A stretch of 42,319 nucleotides of DNA from a virus, in the IMG/VR virus record IMGVR_UViG_3300031673_000146, positions 1-42,319 of that record. The stretch is one strand, 5' to 3'. This document shows positions 16,326 to 22,637 of this stretch, one piece after another. The stretch's first letter is position 1, and each line of letters opens with the position of its first letter. Below the pieces are notes generated by a model. That model did not search any database. It worked only from the letters and a program-made list of their open reading frames with translations, and was not told the origin of the DNA. The translations under genes and the position numbers were made by a program.

Positions 16326-16988
16326 TTACACTGGAGCTTTCATTGTGACAGGTTGACCTGCTTTTCTAGCTTTTTTAACAGCTTGCCTATATTTAAATTT
16401 CTTCATGGCTAATACAGCTTTATCCTTAAGATCTTTTGCTTTTTGCGCTAATTTGGAAGCCATTTGTCTTGCTTTATCAGCAGCTGCCGTTGCACCTTTT
16501 TTAATAAGATCTCTGGCTTTTACAGCATACTCTCTTGATTTTTGTGAAGCAACAGATGCAGCAGTTTTTAGTTTAGCATACGCAGCACTTCCTGCTTTTG
16601 AAAAAACAACATGAGTAGCTCTCTTAGCAGCAACCTTTGCAGCTGTAAATGGTTTCTTTTTAGCTATTTTTGCAATTCTCTTAATAGTAGTACCAACAGT
16701 TTCATAAAGAAGTTCTTCGTCTTCATCGCTTAAAGATTCGATATCCTCTAATAGATCTAGTTCTATTAAATCACTATCTATCTCATCTAATTCTCCTTCT
16801 AATAACTGAATTTGTGCTTCGTTCAAAGTATCTTCACTCAAGAATGCCCATTCACCTATAGTTATTTCTCCACAATCTTCATTTATGTACTCTTCTACAC
16901 ACTCTAAAATATTTACTGATTCCTCAACAGGAGTTCCAGTGTTACCTTCAATAAATTCATTTAAAAATCCTTTTGACGTAGTTATCAT
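16326..16988 (-). CDS. Histone-H1-like Lys/Ala-rich protein with acidic N-terminal region
   Basis: 220 aa in two opposite halves. Residues 1-96 are strongly acidic (runs such as ELDEIDSDLIELDLLEDIE). Residues 102-220 are basic and Lys/Ala-rich with H1-tail-like repeats (AAKVAAKRATHVV, KKGATAAADKARQMASKLAQKAK, KKARKAGQPV). The junction LYE-TVG (94-96) fits the [LI]-x-E consensus cut by T4 gp21-type prohead proteases, so the acid part could be a removable propeptide that masks DNA binding. The basic part would bind or condense DNA. Neighbours are the tape measure and a SET-domain gene, and motif B with a good SD lies upstream. DNA binding, cleavage and packaging are inferences. Confidence 0.75.
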   Translation of the reverse strand: MITTSKGFLNEFIEGNTGTPVEESVNILECVEEYINEDCGEITIGEWAFLSEDTLNEAQIQLLEGELDEIDSDLIELDLLEDIESLSDEDEELLYETVGTTIKRIAKIAKKKPFTAAKVAAKRATHVVFSKAGSAAYAKLKTAASVASQKSREYAVKARDLIKKGATAAADKARQMASKLAQKAKDLKDKAVLAMKKFKYRQAVKKARKAGQPVTMKAPV

Positions 16989-17033
16989 AATCTCTACTTC
17001 CTTTCTTTAAAAATTAATAAACATCTCTGGTTA

Positions 17034-17048
17034 TTTAAAGTTTGTCCT
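17034..17048 (-). promoter_or_regulatory. Motif B upstream of the H1-like gene
   Basis: Sense AGGACAAACTTTAAA, 46 bases before the ATG. The leader between them contains TTTATTAATTTTTAAAG, close to the leader word found after motif A promoters. Confidence 0.6.
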
Positions 17049-17061
17049 AAACTTATTTAGT

Positions 17062-17694
17062 CTAATTTTTTCCAGATTTTCTTTGTGTTTCTACCCAAGA
17101 AGCAAGTTTTTCTTGCATATTATCTGCCCAACTAGACAACTTCTTATTTTTTGTTTTATTCCATACCTTTAGATTAATCAATGCCTTAGAAATTTCTTCC
17201 CAACCTTTTCTTTTTATTAAATTTTGAAAATGGCTTTCTGGAAGATCTTCGACGTTCTTGCCTTCAGGAACTTCTAACTTTCCAGGTTCTTCTACAGGTA
17301 TTTTAACTTTCTGCTCATCTAAAAAACTTTTTGTTACAAATTCCATTCTCTCTCCTATTGTCTTTTTAATTTGTCCTGAATTAAATTTATATACTTTTTC
17401 TTGAAAATTTTTCCATGGGAGAGTAGAATAATCTATAGTTAATTCTTCTCCTCTTAAAACTGTTCTAGAAGTAAATAGATAATACTTCCATCTGGATACT
17501 TTAATTAATAAATTAGGACTTTTTGAATGGTTTATATATTTACCTAATTTAGTTACTACAAAATCTACTTTTGGATCTCCTGTTTTTCTAATTTTTAGAA
17601 ACCCAGGTCCTATATTTGTAGCACTTGGAATATCCTTTGATGCAAATGCTCCATTTGATTTTATTGTTATATATTGTGTTTGTATTCCTGGCAT
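17062..17694 (-). CDS. SET-domain protein (putative protein lysine methyltransferase)
   Basis: 210 aa. Residues about 8-95 form a compact SET domain: GAFASKDIPSATNIGPG (SET-N, equivalent to the usual G-x-G-x-F/A and D-I-x-x-G-T), YINHSKSPNL at 53-62 (the NHS motif contacting S-adenosylmethionine) and GEELTIDYS at 82-90 (the catalytic Tyr motif E-L-x-x-D-Y). SET enzymes methylate protein lysines. The C-terminal 115 residues are Lys/Glu-rich and helical, with conserved-looking Trp residues (RKGWEEI, LKVWNKTKNKKLSSW). No pre/post-SET cysteines. It sits next to the H1-like Lys-rich protein under its own copy of motif B, which makes that protein a candidate substrate. The gene ends with TAG. Confidence 0.85.
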   Translation of the reverse strand: MPGIQTQYITIKSNGAFASKDIPSATNIGPGFLKIRKTGDPKVDFVVTKLGKYINHSKSPNLLIKVSRWKYYLFTSRTVLRGEELTIDYSTLPWKNFQEKVYKFNSGQIKKTIGERMEFVTKSFLDEQKVKIPVEEPGKLEVPEGKNVEDLPESHFQNLIKRKGWEEISKALINLKVWNKTKNKKLSSWADNMQEKLASWVETQRKSGKN

Positions 17695-17712
17695 TATTAT
17701 TCCTAATATTGA

Positions 17713-17727
17713 TTTAAAGTTTGTCCT
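17713..17727 (-). promoter_or_regulatory. Motif B upstream of the SET gene
   Basis: Sense AGGACAAACTTTAAA, 18 bases before the ATG and 5 before the TTAGGA SD region. Confidence 0.55.
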
Positions 17728-17747
17728 AATTTTTTTGACAAAAAAAT

Positions 17748-17777
17748 AAAAAGGGGGTTGTCAATTCCAAACCCCCT
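17748..17777 (-). terminator. Intrinsic terminator after small membrane protein gene
   Basis: Leftward perfect stem GGGGGTT/AACCCCC (17770-17776 with 17753-17759) followed by TTTTTATTTTTTT. Confidence 0.85.
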
Positions 17778-17784
17778 ATAATAA

Positions 17785-18033
17785 TTACTTCTTGTAAAAC
17801 TTTATTAGCATAAAACAAAGACTTCCCAATAAGAATATAGTTACACCACTTAAAAATATTAAAAAGTGGTTTTCTGATTGTTGCATCAAATTATAGAAAT
17901 TAGAATATTCTAAGTATACTACTAACATAGACACAGGTATTCCAAAATGAGGATATGTTTTATTACGACCTATATCTTTAATCATAATAATTATTAGTAT
18001 AATCATTGCTATTTGTAACAAAATTGCGAGCAT
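17785..18033 (-). CDS. Small membrane protein, three hydrophobic segments (holin-like size)
   Basis: 82 aa. AAGGAG before ATG 18033 fixes this start; a longer in-frame extension upstream has no SD and would overlap the divergent gene at 18080. Hydrophobic segments lie at about residues 1-18 (LAILLQIAMIILIIIMI), 30-40 (GIPVSMLVVYL) and 57-78 (FLIFLSGVTIFLLGSLCFMLI), ending in a Lys-rich tail (KFYKK). Size, number of segments and basic tail resemble phage holins, but there is no adjacent endolysin and no sequence match I can name. Bounded by a terminator. Confidence 0.7.
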   Translation of the reverse strand: MLAILLQIAMIILIIIMIKDIGRNKTYPHFGIPVSMLVVYLEYSNFYNLMQQSENHFLIFLSGVTIFLLGSLCFMLIKFYKK

Positions 18034-18051
18034 TATTTTCTCCTTATAATT

Positions 18052-18060
18052 AGGACAAAC
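18052..18060 (+). promoter_or_regulatory. Motif B (short form) upstream of the 110-aa gene
   Basis: AGGACAAAC followed by TAGAAAAAGG, 28 bases before the ATG at 18080. Only the first nine bases match the full word. Confidence 0.45.
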
Positions 18061-18079
18061 TAGAAAAAGGATTGATATA

Positions 18080-18412
18080 ATGGATGATGTAAATAATATT
18101 TTAAGAAATGCTACTTTAGCAGTAGCCAAAGAGCAGGAATTAACATCAAAGATTTGTGGAAAAGGTATTCTATATAAATTAAAAGCTATGTTTAGTAAAC
18201 AAACGTTTTTGGAATATCAGATATGTATGAATATGGGTGTTTTGAAATCGTTTGAACTAGGTATAAAAATAATAGAAGATGGAAAAAGATTACATAGAAA
18301 TGATCCTGATGCTATTAAAGAGCTAGAAGATGGAGTTCTTCTATTTAAGGATTTAAAAGAACAATGGGAAAAAAATTTACGTAGATTAAAAGTACATCAA
18401 AATATTGTATAA
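18080..18412 (+). CDS. Hypothetical helical protein, lone rightward gene
   Basis: 110 aa, not recognised, apparently all-helical (NNILRNATLAVAKEQELTSK, ELEDGVLLFKDLKEQWEKNLRRLKVH). It is the only rightward gene between 10.1 and 41.9 kb, placed divergently to the small membrane gene and convergently to the 122-aa gene, with which it shares a terminator. It carries motif B like the virion genes, which hints at late expression. SD AAAAAGG is weak to moderate. Confidence 0.7.
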   Translation: MDDVNNILRNATLAVAKEQELTSKICGKGILYKLKAMFSKQTFLEYQICMNMGVLKSFELGIKIIEDGKRLHRNDPDAIKELEDGVLLFKDLKEQWEKNLRRLKVHQNIV

Positions 18413-18424
18413 AAAAATTTGTTT

Positions 18425-18457
18425 AGAGATGGGATTGTATTTAACAATCCCATCTCT
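18425..18457. terminator. Bidirectional terminator between convergent genes
   Basis: Perfect 14-bp stem AGAGATGGGATTGT/ACAATCCCATCTCT with a five-base loop. Leftward it is followed by a T-rich tract (AAATTTTTTT); rightward by TTAAG. It lies between the stop at 18412 and the opposing stop at 18468. Confidence 0.85.
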
Positions 18458-18467
18458 TAAGTAAATA

Positions 18468-18836
18468 TTAAATATCACCCATTTCATCAATCACCAATTT
18501 AGCAAGATTTTTATCAACGGTGCTTGTATCTTGCGGAACTGCATCTATCGTCAAATTGAAAAATTTGATCTCTCCTGGTTCCAATGCAAGTGTAAAGGTA
18601 TCAGATACGAAATCTTTATACTCAAAATGATATACTACCAACGTCTTTTTGTTACGAAGATTTTTAGCAACTATTGCCAAAGTAGTTTTTACTTTGTCAA
18701 TGCCGATACTATTAATTTTCAACGATACCTTTTTGTACAATTTGTTATAGGCAACATATCCAGCAACTGTTAATCCTACAATAATTGCACCTAATCCAAA
18801 AAAGCTTGGTAATTCTGGTAAATCAAATGTATTCAT
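18468..18836 (-). CDS. Hypothetical membrane-anchored beta-rich protein
   Basis: 122 aa. One membrane helix near the N-terminus (residues about 12-30, FFGLGAIIVGLTVAGYVAY) followed by a basic YKK and a beta-rich domain (VSLKINSIGI, TTLAIVAKNL, TLVVYHFEYKDF, FTLALEPGEIKFFNLTIDAV). The strand pattern and the GEIKFFNLTI end resemble LEA14/WHy-like immunoglobulin-type folds, a loose impression only. Motif A and the TTATTATTAATCTTTT leader precede the SD. Single-gene transcript ending at the bidirectional hairpin. Confidence 0.7.
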   Translation of the reverse strand: MNTFDLPELPSFFGLGAIIVGLTVAGYVAYNKLYKKVSLKINSIGIDKVKTTLAIVAKNLRNKKTLVVYHFEYKDFVSDTFTLALEPGEIKFFNLTIDAVPQDTSTVDKNLAKLVIDEMGDI

Positions 18837-18884
18837 TTTGATACTCCTTTACTTAAAAGATTAATAATAAACTACTATTTAATA

Positions 18885-18899
18885 TTAATATATATAGTG
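18885..18899 (-). promoter_or_regulatory. Motif A promoter-like element for the 122-aa gene
   Basis: Sense CACTATATATATTAA followed by TATTAAAT, touching the stop of the upstream thioredoxin gene. The leader then contains TTATTATTAATCTTTT and an AAAGGAG SD. Confidence 0.6.
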
Positions 18900-18901
18900 A
18901 A

Positions 18902-19216
18902 CTACGTTGTTTTGGGTTGTTTTATGCTATCTATAAAGCTTTTTACTACCGAATATGGTTGTACACCAGTATAACGTTTTACAAGTTCCCCATTTTTGAA
19001 TATAAGCATTGTTGGCACTCCCTTTATAGAAAACTGTGTAGATAAGTCCATATTCAGATCTATATCCACTTTTCCTATTTGTATACAACTCTCTAATCTT
19101 ATTAGAGTCGGTTCCAACATCTTACATGGTACACACCAATCAGCCCAGAAATCTACCAAGATTATATCATTCTTTGCAATCTCTTCTTTGAAATTTTTAT
19201 CATTAAGTTCTATCAT
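18902..19216 (-). CDS. Thioredoxin
   Basis: 104 aa, full thioredoxin length. Active site WCVPC at residues 27-31 in the context VDFWADWCVPCKMLEP, and cis-proline P68 in GVPTMLIF followed by a NGELVKRYTGVQP turn. A dithiol-disulfide reductant in the cytoplasm. In phages it may serve ribonucleotide reductase or a polymerase; neither partner is in this window. Active site is VP rather than the common GP, which affects redox potential in known variants. Last gene of a leftward operon that also codes for several Cys-rich proteins, including the DnaJ-like protein. Confidence 0.92.
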   Translation of the reverse strand: MIELNDKNFKEEIAKNDIILVDFWADWCVPCKMLEPTLIRLESCIQIGKVDIDLNMDLSTQFSIKGVPTMLIFKNGELVKRYTGVQPYSVVKSFIDSIKQPKTT

Positions 19217-19245
19217 TATAAACCTTTCCTACAATAGTTATTGTA

Positions 19246-19398
19246 TTAAAACTTTTTCAAAGCACCTTTCAAATGCTTTAAGTACATAGAATCATCATTT
19301 AGTTTTTCTAATTCAGCTATCTTAGCCTTAAGTTCTTGGATAGACTTCCTATTGACTTTTTTACTTTTTTCACTCTGACCAGGTTTTAATTTTTTCAT
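19246..19398 (-). CDS. Small basic coiled-coil protein
   Basis: 50 aa, starting MKKLKPGQSEKSKK after an AAAGGAA SD. Basic N-terminus followed by a helix with heptad-like hydrophobics (IQELKAKIAELEKL) and a Lys-rich end (LKGALKKF). Not recognised. Fits snugly between the thioredoxin and the 86-aa gene in the same operon. Confidence 0.65.
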   Translation of the reverse strand: MKKLKPGQSEKSKKVNRKSIQELKAKIAELEKLNDDSMYLKHLKGALKKF

Positions 19399-19415
19399 TT
19401 TATATTCCTTTGATT

Positions 19416-19676
19416 TTAATAAACATCACCATTTTCATTTTTCTTTTTATCTTCGTAAGGAGCAGCAATTCTCCTATAGTTCTCTAATAGTACAAAAAGA
19501 ATAGTACCAGCAATTTTTGCCAGATTTTCAAATTTTAACCCACCACATTTTTTGAGATAACTATTACATAATACGGTTATACAATAATCAAGATCTCCAG
19601 CAGATTCGATATCATCTCCTATTGAATTTAATCTTTCAAAAAACTTGCACCTTTTACCATTATCTATATACGGCAT
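19416..19676 (-). CDS. Conserved small phage protein (MPYI...PYEDxKxxENGDVY family)
   Basis: 86 aa. The start MPYIDNGKR, the middle GDLDYCITVLCNSYLKKCGGLKFENL and the end ENYRRIAAPYEDKKKNENGDVY match a small protein widespread in phages and some bacteria (I believe it is a DUF, possibly DUF6899). Its function is unknown. Full length with no truncation. SD GGGGAGGG. Stop adjoins the start of the next operon member. Confidence 0.8.
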   Translation of the reverse strand: MPYIDNGKRCKFFERLNSIGDDIESAGDLDYCITVLCNSYLKKCGGLKFENLAKIAGTILFVLLENYRRIAAPYEDKKKNENGDVY

Positions 19677-19910
19677 TTAATAATTCCCTCCCCTTATAAA
19701 TGTTAATACATCATCTTTGAGAGCATCAGGTATTTTGTGAGATAATTTATGATTCCAACAAAACACCAATTCATAACCATTTGATTTGTTATGTGTTTCA
19801 TAGGCAAAGTAACCACACTTACCAAGTTCAGTTATCTTGTTAATTATCATACCATCATCCATTCTCTCGTACCCCAAGGGGCCTTTACATACTGGGCATA
19901 TATATTTCAT
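19677..19910 (-). CDS. Small zinc-ribbon-like protein
   Basis: 77 aa. CPVC at 5-8 (YICPVCKGPLGYE) pairs with later Cys at CGYF and FCWNH, plausible zinc ligands. The Cys and His pattern suggests a structural zinc site. Function unknown. Good SD (AAAGGAG). Its stop directly precedes the 86-aa gene's start region, and it is part of the leftward thioredoxin operon. Confidence 0.75.
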   Translation of the reverse strand: MKYICPVCKGPLGYERMDDGMIINKITELGKCGYFAYETHNKSNGYELVFCWNHKLSHKIPDALKDDVLTFIRGGNY

Positions 19911-19925
19911 TATTATATCTCCTTT

Positions 19926-20246
19926 CTATGAAAGTCCTTTTAACAGTATAGATCTTATAGTATTTTTATATTCGTCGTCTAAATCCATATTATCTATAAA
20001 GTTACAAAGTTTATTTAACGCATCTACCCGTCTAGTTTTAAGTTTTTTATACTCCTCGCTGTTTGGGCAACGGGATGTTTGTATAATTTCATAACTATCA
20101 CATTTACATGTTAGCCCAAGACCACACTCGAATTCTTTATTTTCAGTAGCATCATTGCTATCTAATCCATTCCTAATTATTTCCTCAATTCTTGCATCTG
20201 ATCCGCAATGAGGACATTTATCTATTTTTATTTTTTTGAGTTCCAT
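19926..20246 (-). CDS. Small zinc-finger protein
   Basis: 106 aa. CPHCGSDARIEE at 11-22 is the typical start of phage zinc-ribbon proteins. Further Cys follow at FECGLGLTCKC and TSRCPN, so at least one Cys4 site is likely. The remainder is helical (YKKLKTRRVDALNKLCNFIDNMD). Phage proteins beginning CPxCG with this length are often annotated as restriction-alleviation-like; that is family lore and not shown here. Start and stop are tightly spaced with the DnaJ-like gene. Confidence 0.75.
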   Translation of the reverse strand: MELKKIKIDKCPHCGSDARIEEIIRNGLDSNDATENKEFECGLGLTCKCDSYEIIQTSRCPNSEEYKKLKTRRVDALNKLCNFIDNMDLDDEYKNTIRSILLKGLS

Positions 20247-20249
20247 TTT

Positions 20250-20921
20250 TTATCCTTTCAGAATAGATCCTCTCTTTATTACTGGATTATATAATTCAAG
20301 TTTTACCTTCCCTCTTCCATGACAGTTTGAACATACTCTATTTACCATTCTATCTTCATATGCATATCCAATATCAAAAAGAGATCCAAACATTGTCCAC
20401 ATTCTTGATCTTTTTCTATATCCAAAGGATCTTGGATTACATGATCTACACGGAACTTCTTTCCATACTCCAGTACCACCGCAAGCTTTACAAGGAATTT
20501 TATAATTTCTTTTTGTGGTATATATTCCATCTGTACAATATTTACACTTTAGTTTTACGGCTCCATGTCCGTCACAATCTGGGCAACCAACTCTTACTGA
20601 TATAATATGCTTTTCATATTTTGTTCCATTACAAGTAGGACATGGATCATAGATATTTGTGATATCCTGATCTTCCAAATGCCACTGTTCTAATAAATGT
20701 TCTGGAATTTCTAAATCTATTTTAGAAGTCATATAAGATTTTAGTTTTTCATAATTTGACAATATCGATCTTGTCATAATCTCTGAATTGTCTTCATGTT
20801 CTACATCAGGATGATGTTTCATAATTAATACTCTAAATTTCTTTTTTAAATCTATTTCAGTAAATGGAAAATCTAAATCAAACATAGTTAAAGCTTTTTT
20901 AACTTCTTTTGATATATACAT
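20250..20921 (-). CDS. DnaJ-like protein: J domain plus expanded Cys-rich zinc domain
   Basis: 223 aa. Residues about 8-65 form a J domain with HPD at 37-39 (MKHHPDVEHED), the motif that activates Hsp70 ATPase. From residue 94 come six CxxC units (C94, C113, C126, C144, C158, C197), several as CxxCxGxG (CPTCNGT, CPDCDGHG, CKACGGTG, CSNCHGRG), as in the DnaJ zinc region, where four are usual. The DnaJ Gly/Phe linker and C-terminal substrate domains are missing, so it is about 150 residues shorter than bacterial DnaJ. It could redirect host DnaK. It lies in an operon with thioredoxin and two other zinc proteins. Confidence 0.88.
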   Translation of the reverse strand: MYISKEVKKALTMFDLDFPFTEIDLKKKFRVLIMKHHPDVEHEDNSEIMTRSILSNYEKLKSYMTSKIDLEIPEHLLEQWHLEDQDITNIYDPCPTCNGTKYEKHIISVRVGCPDCDGHGAVKLKCKYCTDGIYTTKRNYKIPCKACGGTGVWKEVPCRSCNPRSFGYRKRSRMWTMFGSLFDIGYAYEDRMVNRVCSNCHGRGKVKLELYNPVIKRGSILKG

Positions 20922-20936
20922 TTTTTATCCTTTCTA

Positions 20937-21383
20937 TCATCTAAAATTGTTTTCTATATACTTATAGATATCAATATTTTCTACCATGTCTAAACATCTA
21001 TGTACGAAATTATAATATTTTTTTATATTTTCTTCATTTATAGATACAAGATCCATAGGATAATAAGTAGTATTAATTTTTACAAATGTTTCATCTAAAT
21101 TACAAACATGTCTTTTTAAAACGTGATATCTTATGTTTCCATTTTTAAATATATTAATAAAATCAAATATAACTCTATCAGAGGGTGTTCTATTATTATC
21201 TATACTATCTTTAAATTTCAATATCAGTGCTTCTAGAAAATAAAAATGATATCCTTCATCCAGACAACTAACAATATCTACTATTTCATGTTTTAATATT
21301 TTAGTATAATTATAAGCCTTATCCATTTGGTGTTCTGATGGACATCTTATAATATATACAATATCTCCTATTCTATAACTCAT
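20937..21383 (-). CDS. Hypothetical protein, possible SH3-like start
   Basis: 148 aa, not recognised. The beginning SYRIGDIVYIIRCPS resembles the first strand of small SH3/KOW-like barrels common in phage proteins; the rest mixes strands and helices rich in Tyr, Asp and Ile. A conserved-looking RYHVLKRHVCNL lies in the middle. Preceded by GGGAG. Second of two ATGs used (ATGAATGAG). Confidence 0.65.
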   Translation of the reverse strand: MSYRIGDIVYIIRCPSEHQMDKAYNYTKILKHEIVDIVSCLDEGYHFYFLEALILKFKDSIDNNRTPSDRVIFDFINIFKNGNIRYHVLKRHVCNLDETFVKINTTYYPMDLVSINEENIKKYYNFVHRCLDMVENIDIYKYIENNFR

Positions 21384-21423
21384 TCATTTCTCCCAACATA
21401 ATTTAATTCTTTTTATATTTATT

Positions 21424-21627
21424 TTAACATGTGAACATTTGAGCAGTTTCATCGAAATCTTTAACAGTATTACGAACGCAATGTGAGCCGGCTTCACCGA
21501 CAAAAATTACAGACCCATCAAAATTCTTTAAAAATTTTCTTAGTAATTCTTTTCGATGTTCGGAATAGATTAATATTGCTAGTAGAAAAGTTTTTACAAA
21601 TATAAACCCGTATATAAATATTAACAT
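21424..21627 (-). CDS. Small membrane-anchored protein
   Basis: 67 aa. N-terminal membrane helix (LIFIYGFIFVKTFLLAILIY, residues 2-21) then a basic, presumably cytoplasmic segment (SEHRKELLRKFLKNF) and a short tail ending FTC. SD AAGGAG. Function unknown. One of three successive small membrane proteins at 21.4-21.9 kb. Confidence 0.65.
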   Translation of the reverse strand: MLIFIYGFIFVKTFLLAILIYSEHRKELLRKFLKNFDGSVIFVGEAGSHCVRNTVKDFDETAQMFTC

Positions 21628-21641
21628 GATAAATCTCCTTA

Positions 21642-21818
21642 TTAAAATAAAAAGGTTAACTCATACATAACTAAAGCAGTATACATACCTAACATAATAG
21701 TTACTGAAAACCAATGCAGTTTATATCTATATTTCCACAATAGAAATATAAGCATTGGTACTGATAATAATTTTATCAATAGAAACACAATAGGATTATA
21801 ATTTATCAAACATGCCAT
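21642..21818 (-). CDS. Small membrane protein with NPIV motif (copy 1)
   Basis: 58 aa, starting MACLINYNPIVFLLIKLLSV, with two hydrophobic segments (residues 9-27 and 37-57) separated by WKYRYKLHW. Its N-terminus resembles that of the neighbouring 34-aa protein (NNPIVYILIILL), suggesting a tandem duplication. SD is weak; translation may be coupled. Confidence 0.55.
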   Translation of the reverse strand: MACLINYNPIVFLLIKLLSVPMLIFLLWKYRYKLHWFSVTIMLGMYTALVMYELTFLF

Positions 21819-21830
21819 AATAGGATTTAA

Positions 21831-21935
21831 TTATTTTGCCTTTCCAGCTGTAACCATTATGTAAGTAAAAATACCATCGAAAGAATTTAATAAGATAATC
21901 AAAATATACACAATAGGGTTATTTGTCAATTTCAT
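21831..21935 (-). CDS. Very small membrane protein with NPIV motif (copy 2)
   Basis: 34 aa, starting MKLTNNPIVYILIILLNSF. It overlaps the end of the HTH gene by 17 bases in another frame, with AGAGG close to the start. Single membrane helix then a basic end (TAGKAK). Paired with the 58-aa gene by the shared N-P-I-V-x-x-L-I-x-L-L stretch. Confidence 0.5.
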   Translation of the reverse strand: MKLTNNPIVYILIILLNSFDGIFTYIMVTAGKAK

Positions 21936-22161
21936 CACCTCTACTTTCTTTTAGTTTCTTAATCAGCAATTGTATCAATGTTTCATATAAAATAGATTTT
22001 ATAGAATCACTTGGTTCTGTTTCTCTTTTCTTCCATCTAATAACGGTAGACCTACTAGCATCAAATAAACATGCGAAATCTTCTTCAGACATATGTAACT
22101 CATTCATAATAATAGTAATAATTTCAGAAAAATTCTTTCTCTCAATTATAATTTTATCCAT
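21919..22161 (-). CDS. HTH DNA-binding protein (XRE/Cro-like)
   Basis: 80 aa. Residues 23-48 (HMSEEDFACLFDASRSTVIRWKKRE) fit a helix-turn-helix of the XRE/antitoxin type: helix 2 EEDFACLF, turn DAS, recognition helix RSTVIRWKKR, then EPSDSIKSIL. Rest helical. Probably a transcription regulator. It is the first gene after a motif A promoter and a terminator, so it heads the operon reading through DnaJ-like and thioredoxin. Whether it acts on motif A or B cannot be told. SD AAAGGAG. Confidence 0.8.
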   Translation of the reverse strand: MDKIIIERKNFSEIITIIMNELHMSEEDFACLFDASRSTVIRWKKRETEPSDSIKSILYETLIQLLIKKLKESRGDEIDK

Positions 22162-22206
22162 GTTAATTCTCCTTTAAAAAGTTAAAATAATAAGTACAAT
22201 ATATAA

Positions 22207-22223
22207 TTTAATATATATAATAG
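22207..22223 (-). promoter_or_regulatory. Motif A promoter-like element for the HTH operon
   Basis: Sense CTATTATATATATTAAA, 46 bases upstream of the HTH ATG, with CTTATTATTTTAACTTTTTAAAGGAG between. Confidence 0.65.
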
Positions 22224-22232
22224 AAGAGCATA

Positions 22233-22268
22233 CAAAAAAATTATTGGGGGATGTTTAAAACATCCCCC
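22233..22268 (-). terminator. Intrinsic terminator of the short transcript
   Basis: Leftward stem CGGGGGATGTTT/AAACATCCCCC core (GGGGGATG perfectly paired), then AATAATTTTTTT. It lies immediately upstream of the motif A element for the HTH operon. Confidence 0.85.
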
Positions 22269-22293
22269 GAATACATCTTTTGAATAGAAGGAA

Positions 22294-22311
22294 TTATAAA
22301 CACCTTCGCAT
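22294..22311 (-). CDS. Five-codon minigene ORF (MRRCL)
   Basis: ATG CGA AGG TGT TTA TAA behind a perfect AAGGAGG at 5-base spacing, one of the strongest SDs in the window. CGA and AGG are rare arginine codons in many bacteria. It may be a translated minigene or a chance frame downstream of an RNA element. Confidence 0.3.
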   Translation of the reverse strand: MRRCL

Positions 22312-22408
22312 AATAACCTCCTTGGGATTTACCCATATAAAAAGTTAATTATACGCTTCATTTTTGATGAAGCTAATCAATTAATAAAACTTATATTATA
22401 TTATATAG

Positions 22409-22425
22409 TTTAATATATATAGTAG
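22409..22425 (-). promoter_or_regulatory. Motif A promoter-like element for the short RNA
   Basis: Sense CTACTATATATATTAAA, lying just beyond the stop of the 60-aa gene at 22432. Confidence 0.6.
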
Positions 22426-22431
22426 AACTTA

Positions 22432-22614
22432 CTATTTTTCCAATAGTTCCTTTAACATATCTTCTATTCTGTTCAATCTCTCTTCAATTTCTGGATGTTT
22501 ATGATCATGCTTGTCATCATCATTATTAGATTTTTTAATTACTATTGGCTCAGGCTTTTCTTCTGGCCATATACCATATAACATTCTTACTGGTGGTATA
22601 AAGTCTTTTGACAT
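22432..22614 (-). CDS. Small acidic/His-rich protein with C-terminal coiled coil
   Basis: 60 aa, starting MSKDFIPPVRMLYG; AAGGAG sets ATG 22614. Pro-rich start (PPVRMLYGIWPEEKPEPIV), a DDDKHDHKH linker, then a helix IEERLNRIEDMLKELLEK with clear heptads, likely an oligomerisation coil. The last gene of the operon that begins with the gene at 25760-26089. Unknown function. Confidence 0.65.
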   Translation of the reverse strand: MSKDFIPPVRMLYGIWPEEKPEPIVIKKSNNDDDKHDHKHPEIEERLNRIEDMLKELLEK

Positions 22615-22637
22615 TATCACTCCTTATTTATAATTAT

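Larger units (their letters stand above)
22233..22405 (-). ncRNA. Candidate short stand-alone RNA with minigene
   Basis: A unit with its own motif A element (22409-22425) and terminator (22233-22268) but no ordinary gene. It holds a perfect 7-bp hairpin GCTTCAT/ATGAAGC (22355-22373) and then AAGGAGG followed by a five-codon frame. Expected length about 170 nt. It could be a regulatory RNA, a leader or a minigene transcript. Transcription is inferred from the motifs. Confidence 0.5.

Noticed and set aside
17785-18129. Longer 114-aa version of the small membrane protein
   Set aside because: The extra N-terminal 32 codons lack an SD and overlap the divergent gene and its motif B; AAGGAG clearly marks ATG 18033.
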